Assembly (NCBI GenBank): GCA_045627705.1
Contig: JAZQOE010000016.1
Location: forward strand, 1 to 5,765
Direction: 5' to 3'
Source of the DNA: JBMNHG01 sp045627705
GTDB lineage: Bacteria > Verrucomicrobiota > Kiritimatiellia > RFP12 > JBMNHG01
DNA: 5,765 bases
Positions 1 through 5,750 of the stretch are shown here, one piece after another. The first letter of the stretch is position 1; the number at the start of each line of letters is the position of its first letter. A program made the position numbers and the translations under genes. Below the pieces are notes generated by a model. The model saw nothing but the letters and a program-made list of their open reading frames with translations. It was not told the DNA's origin and made no database searches.

Positions 1-92
1 TCAAGATAGTCGCGACAGTCCATTTCCGTGGGGAACCAGTCAAGGAACTCCTCGAAGTCTTCAGGATAAGGATGTTCTTTCGTTGCTTTCAT
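1..92 (-). CDS. IS1595-family transposase, N-terminal fragment (runs off the window)
   Basis: Reading the minus strand from the ATG at 92-90 gives 30 codons with no stop before the window edge. The peptide contains YPEDFEEFLDWFPTEMDCRDYL. Its core, EFLxxFPTExxCRxYL, is the recognisable start of IS1595-family transposases, just before their zinc-ribbon (zf-IS1595), which normally continues with an RWPDG..CPxCG stretch that would lie outside the window. The full protein would be a DDE-type transposase that moves the element. The ATG is the first possible start: an in-frame TGA lies 11 codons upstream (128-126), with no ATG, GTG or TTG between. No Shine-Dalgarno sequence precedes it. The gene is divergent from the large gene at 186. 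The call rests on 30 residues, so the family is likely but the subgroup cannot be given, nor whether the element is intact. Confidence 0.75.
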   Translation of the reverse strand, partial: MKATKEHPYPEDFEEFLDWFPTEMDCRDYL

Positions 93-99
93 GCAGAAT

Positions 100-129
100 A
101 TTGTAGCAAAGATTGGGTTATTTTGTCAG
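100..129 (-). promoter_or_regulatory. Sigma70-like promoter of the transposase
   Basis: On the minus strand, CTGACA (129-124, five of six matches to TTGACA) is followed after 18 bases by TACAAT (105-100, five of six matches to TATAAT). The expected transcription start, about 6 to 8 bases past the -10 box, falls at or just before the ATG at 92. This points to a leaderless or nearly leaderless mRNA, which fits the absence of a ribosome binding site there. Matches, spacing and position all agree, but the consensus is that of E. coli and the host lineage is uncertain. Confidence 0.5.
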
Positions 130-150
130 CCACCCAGTTTAATGTATGCT
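123..150 (+). promoter_or_regulatory. Weak candidate promoter of the large gene
   Basis: TTGTCA (123-128, five of six matches to the -35 consensus) is followed after 16 bases by TATGCT (145-150, four of six matches to the -10 consensus). This would give a leader of about 30 bases, with the Shine-Dalgarno sequence at 170. The -35 box overlaps the transposase -35 box on the other strand, so two divergent promoters would share it. The -10 box is weak and the spacing slightly short, so this is only a candidate. The native promoter could equally have lain further left, where the insertion sequence now sits. Confidence 0.25.
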
Positions 151-169
151 TAATCCATCATCATCTAGC

Positions 170-175
170 AAGGAG
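170..175 (+). promoter_or_regulatory. Ribosome binding site (AAGGAG) deciding the start at 186
   Basis: AAGGAG lies 10 bases before the ATG at 186 and is the only well-placed Shine-Dalgarno sequence in the upstream region. It supports the ATG at 186, which begins with a textbook signal peptide. The frame stays open back to an ATG at 72, but that start would overlap the transposase gene on the other strand and would put 38 unrelated residues before the signal peptide. Confidence 0.75.
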
Positions 176-185
176 CGTATTGGTC

Positions 186-254
186 ATGAAGAAATCAGTG
201 AAGTCGTCTATCGCCTGCGTGGTGGCTGCGCTGTTCGCGTTTGTCGCTTTCGCG
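186..254 (+). other. Sec signal peptide (residues 1-23)
   Basis: MKKSVKSS is a positively charged n-region. It is followed by a hydrophobic core, IACVVAALFAFVAFA, ending in an A-x-A type cleavage site (A21-F22-A23, cut before V24). C25 is preceded by valine, which does not fit a lipobox, so signal peptidase I rather than lipoprotein processing is expected. The exact cut could shift by one or two residues. Confidence 0.88.
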
Positions 255-3200
255 GTGTGCCCGGAAGGCATGGAAGGCATGGGCCTCGCAATCTGGCTCG
301 ATGCCACCGACATCGATGGCATGGGCGATGGCAACCCCGGCGAGAATACCGCGGTAAACAGCTGGAAGGACAAGGCGACTGGACTCACCTTCACTCCGAT
401 CGTCAATAATTACACGGCCGACCAGTATCTTCCGCATGTCTATTCGAACGGACGCGCAGGCAAGGACGTAGTCTCGTTCGGCCGTGCGAATGCAATCAAC
501 CAATCGCAGTATCTCGGCGTAAACGATTCCCGCATCGCGACTCTCTTCGACAATACGAACACGGCGTTCGTCGTAGCCCAGTCGTCGCTCGGCGGCGCCG
601 ACAACAACACGCAGAAGACGACCTATTTCTTCGCCCGCAAAGGCAACCACTCCGGCTTCGGCCCCTGGGGCTATCCGCTTGCGACGGCGATACAGAGCAC
701 CCGCTGGTTCGGCGGTACGGGCGGCGCAAACAACTGCACGCAGCCGATGGCGCCTTACACCAATGGCAAGTGGGTCGCGGCCTCCAGAATCATCCGCGGC
801 AGCACGACCACCAGCGGCACTTCGACAGAAATCTTCATCAACAACCAGTTGTCTGCGGCATCCACCAACGAAAATGTTTCCATCTGGGGCCATAGCGGCA
901 ACGCAAACATAATGTACCTCGGCTTCTCCGGCACGCAGGGTAACAACCACTCCGGCGGCTTCTCCGGCTACATGGCGGAAGTGCTTGTCTTCAATCGCGA
1001 GCTCGATGCCGAAGAAAGGGCGAAGGTCTGGGAATACCTCAATGCCCGCTGGCAGCTTTCCGGCGCCGATGAATACACTTACGATGACGGCGTGATCCGC
1101 TCGAATGACGACAGCGTGAAGCGCACCAATCTCGGCGGCGGCAGGATTCTCTACGAGTTCTCGACGGCCCGCGGCGACATCAATGTCAAGCCTGTCGCCC
1201 CCTTGACAATTGAACGCGCGTTGCTCGTTGGCGGTGGCGGCGCCGGTGGTTCGACGCTCGGTGGCGGCGGCGCGGGTGGCGGCGTCGTGGAAATCAACGA
1301 CGTCGCTTCCGACTTGATTAATGAATTCACGATTTCCGTCGGCGAAGGCGGCGTGAGCCCGCACCTCCGCAACATCGGCAGCTCCCTCTGGTCCATCAAG
1401 GGCGGGAATGGCTGCGCAACGACTTTGCGCATCGATGGCAACGATTACATCGCCTACGGCGGTGGCGGCGGCGCTTCGTGGAGCGCGAACACTGCTGAAT
1501 CGACTTCGGCCGCGGCACCGCTCGCCAACGCCGGCGGCGGCGCAGGTTCCGGCGGCAAGGGCGGCACGGGCATCGACCATAACGGTGCGGATGTCGTGAC
1601 CTTCGCCATCTCGAACGGCAACGGCGCAGGTGGCGGCGCCGGCGCCGGCGGCAACGGCCAGGCAGCGTATCAGGATGGCTCCGCCTACTACGCGGGCAAT
1701 GGCGGCGTAGGCGTTACCAACGACATCACGGGCGTCGAACTCGAATACGGCGCCGGTGGCGGCGGTGGCGGCGGCAACAAAATCCATCGTGGCGTTGCCG
1801 GCGGCGAGTCTGGCGGCAACGGCGGCGAAGCCAGCGATTTCGGCGGTCCGCAGCTCGGCTTTGACGGTCTCGACGGTCGTGGCGGCGGCGCTGGCGGTGG
1901 AGGTTATGCCGCTTCTTGCTCCGGCGGCAATGGCGGTTCTGGCGCAGTGTTGCTCGTTGTGCTGGAAGGCGACATCTCAATCGCCGATTCGTTCGACAAA
2001 TACCCACTGGCCACGGCAAGCGGCGAGATCGTTTTCACGTACATAAGGAACACCCCTGAAGCCGGTTCGACATATCTCGTCTCGCTCGAGGGCGACTCCT
2101 CGCAACTGCCTTCCGAAGGCTGGACTGCCTGCGGCGACGATCTGCCGACCTTCCAGATTCCCGTCAACACGCCATACGGCAACGTCACGGTCTACTACCA
2201 CGTGAAGAGCCCGGACGGTACCATCACGACGGCTTCGGCGGACATCCTTTACGTCGCTCCCGCCACGAGCGTTCCAATGGTCACCACGAAGAACGCGATC
2301 GTCACTTACGACGAGAGCATCGGCGGCATCACGCCGATCACGGTCGGCATGGTCAAGGACTCCGTGACCGACCAGTACGGCATCTTCTCGGAGACGCTCG
2401 ATGTCGATGGCATCTGCACGCCAACCACGAACACGACTCTCATCGTGACAAACCGCCTCGGCCTCTCCGCCAGCTCGACGGCGACTGTCACCGCTTCGCC
2501 GCTTTCGTTCTATGTCTCGCCAGATGGAGACGATGATACCGCCACGGGCTGGAGCTCCTCTCCCTTCAAGACGATCACCAATGCCGTCGCTCTTGCGGCT
2601 GCCGGTTATGCCGCCGACTACCATACACGGACCGTCTGCCTGATGGAAGGCACCTTCAGCGCATCCGAAGGGCAGGGCTTCCCGATCACCATAACGGAAG
2701 GCATCGATCTCAAGGGCGCCGGAATGGGCGTGTCTGTTATCGATGCCGAGGGCACCGCAAATATCCTGTCCGTTTCCGATGCGGCGGTGAAACACGACTT
2801 CTCGGGCTTCTCGCTCCGCAACGTCGCATCGCAGTTCTTCGCGGCAGGCAAGGTGGACTTCGCGATGAAGGATGTCGAAATGAGCGGTTGTACTACGGGT
2901 CAAAACTGCCTGGACGTCAACACCCGCGCAACCAGCCATGCGGTCTCGTTCGAAAACCTGGTGATGACGAATATCACTGTCACCGTGCAAAGCTACCAGT
3001 TGATCCACTGTGGTGGTTCGGGCGCCATTTCATTCGACAAGTGCTACTTCGCCGACATCCGTCTTAGGAATACCGGCAATGCCACAGGCATCAAGATCTG
3101 CTATGCACAGTCGAATGGCGCCGACCATTTCTATACCGCCGGCTGGCCCGCAACAATCACGGACTGCGTCTTTGAAAACTGGTCGTACGCAGGCTTTAAC

Positions 3201-5750
3201 AACAATCAGGAATCCGGCGTCATCGTCCTTGCGAACCCGGCTGGCACCCACATTATCGACCGTTGCGTCTTCCGCGACATGAGCATCAGCAACAACCAGC
3301 GCGGCGTTCTGATTTCACCAAACCGCGCCAGTTCGAACTTCCTCGTCAGGAACTGCCTCTTCGAGAATGTCGAGCGCGTCGTCTTCAATGCGTTCCAGAC
3401 CTATACGCAGGTCCGCAACTGCACGATCCACAATTGCGGCAGCGTGTTCTGGCCAAGCTCCACCCTGCAGGCCTACAACTGCTCGGTCAGTTCCTGCGAC
3501 AAGCTTTGCGAAGGTACCGCCAGCGGCCTCTACATCAGGAACAGCAACGTATACGACACGACGTATGCTGGACAGTACAATGCCGACAACAGCGACGAGC
3601 CCACGACCTTCGACCCCTACTACAAGAACGCGGCCGCCGGCAACTTCAACCTGAAGGCGCTCAGCAAGCTCGTCGATCTCGGCAACAATTCGTATGCTTC
3701 CGGCGACTACGACTTCGCCGGCAACGCGCGTATCATTGACGGCGGTTGCGGCACTGCGACCATCGACGTCGGCTGCCTTGAATACGATCCCGACGCCGCT
3801 GGCGCCGGCATCAAGTTCGAGGCGACGAACTACGGCATCTTCGAGGATCGCTCGCTCACGCTTCGCGCCAAGGTCGATCCGGCCCCAGATGGGACTTTGA
3901 CCGCCAATGTCAACTATCCCGATGGTCTCTTCGGTCCAGCGACGATTGCCCTGGGCGGTGACTGGACTTCCTTCGTCATCACGGCGGCAAACGAATTCGA
4001 GCAAGCCGATGGAACCGTCGTGGAACTCACGGTCACCGATCCCGCCGGCGAACTCGAGGAAGGTTCCGTCGGCATCACGCTCTACAACCGCATTGTCACC
4101 GTCTCCGACTACCAGCCCCGCATCTTCCTGCGCAATGGCGAGCAGGTCTTCCTCCGCATGCAGCTGCCCTCGGCGGAATTCGGAGCGCCTGGCACGATCG
4201 GCGTAACCGCCGACACTTTGGGCGGCGAAGGCACCAGCTCGATCGTCTGGGCGGGCAAAGGTTTCGCCAACGGTGCAAACGCGGCCGACCAGACCATCGC
4301 GCTTACAGGTGGCCTTGGCTCCAATACGCTCACCCTCACGCTCGACAACGGTTTCACCTTCGCGGAAACTGGAACCGATGCAATCGCTGTCGAAGTCGTC
4401 GGCTTCGCCTCGCCACTCTTCGTCGATCCGGTAAACGGCAGCGACGAGACCGGCATCGGTACCGCCGATGCTCCTCTAGCCTCGCTCAACTACGCGCTCG
4501 AACAACTGCGCTCCGGCGAGCAGGTCGCCGCCATGGCCGGTCTCTACACGACAGTCGCAAATGGCGGTCACGAAGCCGCTTTCCCGATCATCGTACCGAA
4601 CGGCATCACGATCGTCGGCGTGCGAGGCACGGCTGACGACGCGACAGATTCGACAGTGGTCGATCCCAACAACACTGGCAGGGCTTTCGTGCTCGGCACG
4701 CTTGGCGGCGATCCTGGCACGGTCGCGGATGGCGCACTCAAGAATGTCGTAATCCGTCATTCAAATGGTGTCGCCATCCATGGCCGTTTCTGGAAGGGCG
4801 CAATCGAGAACTGCCATTTGGAGAACCTCTCTGGAAACTACAGCGGCACCGTTGCGGCATACTTCGAGAATGACAAGGGCGACATCGCGTTTACGGATGT
4901 CGAAGTGAATGGCATTGACTCGACCTCAATTCGCGCGATCTATGTCGCGTCTGGTACCGGTGGTTCTTCATTCACCCGTTGCCATTTCCATGGGCTGAAC
5001 TTCTCGCCGAGGGATCCCGGCATGGCCGGCACGGTAGAATCGCGCCGTCCAATGCTCGTCGATCATTGCCTCTTCGAAGACAACACGATTGCCCCGTATG
5101 GCAACTGCGGCGAGTCGTGGGGCATGATCTATGCATTCAAGCAAGATGGCTCCGGTTGGCCCAATGACGGTGAAATCAAGATCAAGGATACCATCGTCCG
5201 CAACTGCGACCTCAGCTGCGCGGCGGTCATGGCCAACCGCAATCAGCTGGATGTCATCGATTCGCTCTTCCACGATCTCCGCGGCTCGCAAGTGTTCAGC
5301 TCCTTCCGTGCGGCCATCGTCGTAAGGAACTGCACGATTGACAATGTGAACAATCTGTTCTTCCTGAACCCCTCGCACAGCTCGCACGCGAGCTATCTTT
5401 ACAACACGTCCGTCTCCCGCGCAGCATCGTTCAACGTGTCCGGCGCCAACTACTTCTCCCACACGGTGAAGAATTCAAACCTCTACGATGTCGGTGAGGG
5501 TGCGGGCTATTCGACAAACCTGTCGGCGAATGTTACGGCCTTCGCGCCAAGCTTCAAGGACGCCGAGAATGGCGACTACCACCTGAAGAGCTCGAGCGAG
5601 TTGAAGGATGCGGGCGACAACACGCTCATTGGCAGCGCAGTGGACCTTGATGGCAATGCCCGAATCTTCCGCGCCGAAAAGGGCGGCATCGTCGATATCG
5701 GCTGCTATGAATGCTCGATCCTCGGCGGCACTGTCTTCTTGCTGCGGTAA
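186..5750 (+). CDS. Giant secreted multidomain protein: LamG-like, glycine-rich, two beta-helix/choice-of-anchor Q modules
   Basis: The gene encodes 1854 residues ending at a TAA. Domains in order: Sec signal peptide 1-23; LamG-like (concanavalin-type) domain 31-291; glycine-rich domain 322-593; Ig-like linker 594-772; first right-handed beta-helix with DUF1565-like entry and choice-of-anchor Q end 773-1201; linker of two beta-rich repeats 1202-1409; second beta-helix/Q module 1410-1844; tail 1845-1854. The protein should be exported by Sec and act outside the inner membrane. LamG-like domains and beta-helices commonly bind or act on glycans, but no catalytic motif of a polysaccharide lyase or glycosidase is visible, so the molecular function is unknown; adhesion or glycan binding is an inference. 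Thirty-one cysteines lie outside the signal peptide, many in the helices. The frame is intact, with no sign of decay. No co-transcribed neighbour is visible; a divergent IS1595-like element lies just upstream. Confidence 0.93.
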   Translation: MKKSVKSSIACVVAALFAFVAFAVCPEGMEGMGLAIWLDATDIDGMGDGNPGENTAVNSWKDKATGLTFTPIVNNYTADQYLPHVYSNGRAGKDVVSFGRANAINQSQYLGVNDSRIATLFDNTNTAFVVAQSSLGGADNNTQKTTYFFARKGNHSGFGPWGYPLATAIQSTRWFGGTGGANNCTQPMAPYTNGKWVAASRIIRGSTTTSGTSTEIFINNQLSAASTNENVSIWGHSGNANIMYLGFSGTQGNNHSGGFSGYMAEVLVFNRELDAEERAKVWEYLNARWQLSGADEYTYDDGVIRSNDDSVKRTNLGGGRILYEFSTARGDINVKPVAPLTIERALLVGGGGAGGSTLGGGGAGGGVVEINDVASDLINEFTISVGEGGVSPHLRNIGSSLWSIKGGNGCATTLRIDGNDYIAYGGGGGASWSANTAESTSAAAPLANAGGGAGSGGKGGTGIDHNGADVVTFAISNGNGAGGGAGAGGNGQAAYQDGSAYYAGNGGVGVTNDITGVELEYGAGGGGGGGNKIHRGVAGGESGGNGGEASDFGGPQLGFDGLDGRGGGAGGGGYAASCSGGNGGSGAVLLVVLEGDISIADSFDKYPLATASGEIVFTYIRNTPEAGSTYLVSLEGDSSQLPSEGWTACGDDLPTFQIPVNTPYGNVTVYYHVKSPDGTITTASADILYVAPATSVPMVTTKNAIVTYDESIGGITPITVGMVKDSVTDQYGIFSETLDVDGICTPTTNTTLIVTNRLGLSASSTATVTASPLSFYVSPDGDDDTATGWSSSPFKTITNAVALAAAGYAADYHTRTVCLMEGTFSASEGQGFPITITEGIDLKGAGMGVSVIDAEGTANILSVSDAAVKHDFSGFSLRNVASQFFAAGKVDFAMKDVEMSGCTTGQNCLDVNTRATSHAVSFENLVMTNITVTVQSYQLIHCGGSGAISFDKCYFADIRLRNTGNATGIKICYAQSNGADHFYTAGWPATITDCVFENWSYAGFNNNQESGVIVLANPAGTHIIDRCVFRDMSISNNQRGVLISPNRASSNFLVRNCLFENVERVVFNAFQTYTQVRNCTIHNCGSVFWPSSTLQAYNCSVSSCDKLCEGTASGLYIRNSNVYDTTYAGQYNADNSDEPTTFDPYYKNAAAGNFNLKALSKLVDLGNNSYASGDYDFAGNARIIDGGCGTATIDVGCLEYDPDAAGAGIKFEATNYGIFEDRSLTLRAKVDPAPDGTLTANVNYPDGLFGPATIALGGDWTSFVITAANEFEQADGTVVELTVTDPAGELEEGSVGITLYNRIVTVSDYQPRIFLRNGEQVFLRMQLPSAEFGAPGTIGVTADTLGGEGTSSIVWAGKGFANGANAADQTIALTGGLGSNTLTLTLDNGFTFAETGTDAIAVEVVGFASPLFVDPVNGSDETGIGTADAPLASLNYALEQLRSGEQVAAMAGLYTTVANGGHEAAFPIIVPNGITIVGVRGTADDATDSTVVDPNNTGRAFVLGTLGGDPGTVADGALKNVVIRHSNGVAIHGRFWKGAIENCHLENLSGNYSGTVAAYFENDKGDIAFTDVEVNGIDSTSIRAIYVASGTGGSSFTRCHFHGLNFSPRDPGMAGTVESRRPMLVDHCLFEDNTIAPYGNCGESWGMIYAFKQDGSGWPNDGEIKIKDTIVRNCDLSCAAVMANRNQLDVIDSLFHDLRGSQVFSSFRAAIVVRNCTIDNVNNLFFLNPSHSSHASYLYNTSVSRAASFNVSGANYFSHTVKNSNLYDVGEGAGYSTNLSANVTAFAPSFKDAENGDYHLKSSSELKDAGDNTLIGSAVDLDGNARIFRAEKGGIVDIGCYECSILGGTVFLLR
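276..1058 (+). other. LamG-like (concanavalin A-like) domain, residues 31-291
   Basis: The stretch opens with GLAIWLDATDIDG, the usual opening of bacterial LamG-like domains (G-L-x-x-W-L-D-A), followed by an acidic, possibly calcium-binding loop (D42, D44, D48, N50) and SWKDKATG. It closes with EVLVFNRELDAEERAKVWEYL, the well-known end of these domains (VFNRxLxxxE..x.x.YL) leading into RWQL. The length of about 260 residues is normal. The domain is a beta-sandwich that usually binds carbohydrate or protein ligands on the cell surface. The ligand cannot be read from the sequence. Confidence 0.8.
1149..1964 (+). other. Glycine-rich domain, residues 322-593
   Basis: After a beta-strand lead-in (LYEFSTARGDINV, then ALLVGGGGAGG) come repeated runs such as GGGGAGGGVVEI, YGGGGGASW, GGGAGAGGNG and YGAGGGGGGGN, ending with GGSGAVLLVV. 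About one third of residues 341-590 are glycine (83 of 250 by hand count). The order of elements (L.VGGGGAGG, a glycine run, V.EI, about 10 residues, then FTISVGEGGV) matches bacterial glycine-rich domains of the PF21722 type and resembles the glycine-rich region of the animal receptors ALK and LTK. Such sequences can form packed polyglycine-II helices. Glycine codons are mostly GGC. It is probably a folded spacer or binding domain, not random low-complexity sequence, because the hydrophobic strands are regularly placed. Confidence 0.75.
1965..2501 (+). other. Beta-rich linker, probably two Ig-like domains, residues 594-772
   Basis: This stretch has alternating hydrophobic residues and no helical segments. 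The first part (about 594-692) ends in NVTVYYHVKSPDGTITTASA followed by DILYV. The second (about 693-771) ends in TTLIVTNRLGLSASSTATVT, which resembles the last strands of HYR/bacterial Ig-like domains (xVTxxxGxSxxxTxTVT). The likely role is as a stalk between the glycine-rich domain and the first beta-helix. I cannot assign an exact family to the first part. Confidence 0.5.
2502..3788 (+). repeat. Beta-helix/Q module, copy 1 (residues 773-1201)
   Basis: The module opens with FYVSPDGDDDTATGWSSSPF and then KTITNAV, the typical entry (DUF1565-like: YVSPxGxDxxxG....PFKTIxxA) of right-handed parallel beta-helices. FPITITEGIDLKGAG follows as the first coils. Later coils carry the pattern xxCxFxNx: DKCYFADI, TDCVFENW, DRCVFRDM, RNCLFENV, RNCTIHNC. 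It ends with a choice-of-anchor Q domain. It aligns with copy 2 (1410-1844) along its length, for example FPITITEG with FPIIVPNG, VRNCTIHN with VRNCTIDN, and RNSNVYD with KNSNLYD. The fold is that of pectate-lyase-like proteins, but no clear catalytic Asp/Lys/Arg cluster can be picked out. Confidence 0.8.
3609..3785 (+). other. Choice-of-anchor Q domain, copy 1 (residues 1142-1200)
   Basis: The order FDPYYKNAAAGNFNLKALSK, VDLGNN, DFAGNARIIDGG and IDVGCLEY follows the family pattern: F.....GDYxLxxxSxxxDxG, D.xGNxRI, then xDIGxxEY. This domain normally lies next to C-terminal surface-sorting signals. Here it is internal, closing the first beta-helix and followed by about 650 more residues, so in this copy it cannot be presenting an anchor. 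It more likely acts as a C-terminal cap of the helix. Confidence 0.8.
3789..4412 (+). repeat. Linker between the helices, probably two diverged beta-domains (residues 1202-1409)
   Basis: Two stretches of about 90 residues look alike. The first (1216-1304) runs from EDRSLTLRAKV through TVVELTVTD to GSVGITLYN. The second (1317-1406) runs from NGEQVFLRMQL through NTLTLTLDN to GTDAIAVEV. Both have a charged/polar start, an LR strand, a Gly-rich middle, an LT strand and a final G[ST]xxI strand, as in Calx-beta-like or Ig-like units. No family is recognised. The likely role is as a spacer separating the two beta-helix modules. Confidence 0.4.
4413..5717 (+). repeat. Beta-helix/Q module, copy 2 (residues 1410-1844)
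   Basis: The module opens with LFVDPVNGSDETGIGTADAP, the DUF1565-like entry, followed by LASLNYALEQL. FPIIVPNGITIVGVRG then matches the first coils of copy 1. Coils with xxCxFxNx follow: ENCHLENL, TRCHFHGL, DHCLFEDN, RNCDLS, RNCTIDNV. It ends in KNSNLYD and a choice-of-anchor Q domain. The length (435 residues against 429 in copy 1) and order of elements indicate a duplication. The copies have diverged well beyond near-identity, so the duplication is old and a family with two modules may exist in related genomes. Confidence 0.8.
5541..5711 (+). other. Choice-of-anchor Q domain, copy 2 (residues 1786-1842)
   Basis: FAPSFKDAENGDYHLKSSSE, KDAGDN, VDLDGNARIF and VDIGCYE match the family almost ideally (GDYxLxxxSxxxDAGxN, DLDGNxRI, VDIGxYE). 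This copy is closer to the consensus than the internal one (VDIGCYE against IDVGCLE). It lies 12 residues from the C-terminus, where family members usually continue into a PEP-CTERM, LPXTG or type IX sorting signal. Confidence 0.88.
5718..5747 (+). other. Short C-terminal tail ILGGTVFLLR (residues 1845-1854)
   Basis: After the last Q domain only ILGGTVFLLR remains: a small hydrophobic stretch ending in arginine. It is too short for a membrane span and has no PEP, LPXTG or type IX motif. The hydrophobic-then-Arg layout loosely recalls the end of a sorting signal. It could be the last strand of the Q domain or a minimal lineage-specific signal; the sequence alone does not decide. Confidence 0.4.

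Larger units (their letters stand above)
1..136 (-). mobile_element. Probable end of an IS1595-like insertion sequence
   Basis: The transposase start, its promoter and a candidate terminal sequence are packed into this stretch. Read from outside in on the minus strand, the candidate end begins GGGTGGCTGACAAAATAACC (135 down to 116). It sits about 43 bases upstream of the transposase ATG, a normal distance for a transposase-proximal IS end. TGGGT (114-118) and ACCCA (132-136) form a perfect 5-base inverted repeat. Positions 137-143 (gtttaat) are AT-rich, as IS1595 target sites often are. The other terminal inverted repeat and the second target-duplication copy lie outside the window, so the boundary at about 136 is a guess. 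Confidence 0.45.

Noticed and set aside
114..136. Transcription terminator hairpin (TGGGT...ACCCA)
   Set aside because: The stem is only 5 bases with a 13-base loop and is not followed by a T-run; it fits better as part of an IS end.
72..185. Extended start of the large gene at the ATG at 72 (38 extra residues)
   Set aside because: It would overlap the transposase start on the other strand and would place unrelated residues before a textbook signal peptide. AAGGAG at 170-175 supports the ATG at 186.
246..260. Possible lipoprotein signal (AFAVC around C25)
   Set aside because: The residue before the cysteine is valine, whereas signal peptidase II needs Gly, Ala or Ser there. An A-x-A site for signal peptidase I is present instead.
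195..1787. 530-codon open frame on the minus strand
   Set aside because: It is opposite the LamG and glycine-rich coding region. Its Ala/Arg/Val-rich translation is what GCC-rich antisense of GGC glycine codons produces, and it shows no domain.
1212..1964. CRISPR array or DNA tandem repeat in the GGC-rich stretch
   Set aside because: The runs are irregular in length and spacing and follow the glycine codons of an intact frame; there are no constant repeats with unique spacers.
1977..3008. 343-codon open frame on the minus strand
   Set aside because: It is antisense to well-supported domains, rich in Arg and Asp, and has no recognisable motif; a GC-bias artefact.
2502..5540. Calling the beta-helices polysaccharide lyases
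   Set aside because: The fold is shared, but I could not find the catalytic motifs of a named lyase family, and Cys/Asn-rich coils are common in non-enzymatic helices.
5700..5750. PEP-CTERM, LPXTG or type IX sorting signal
   Set aside because: The last residues, ILGGTVFLLR, lack any such motif and are too short for a membrane segment.
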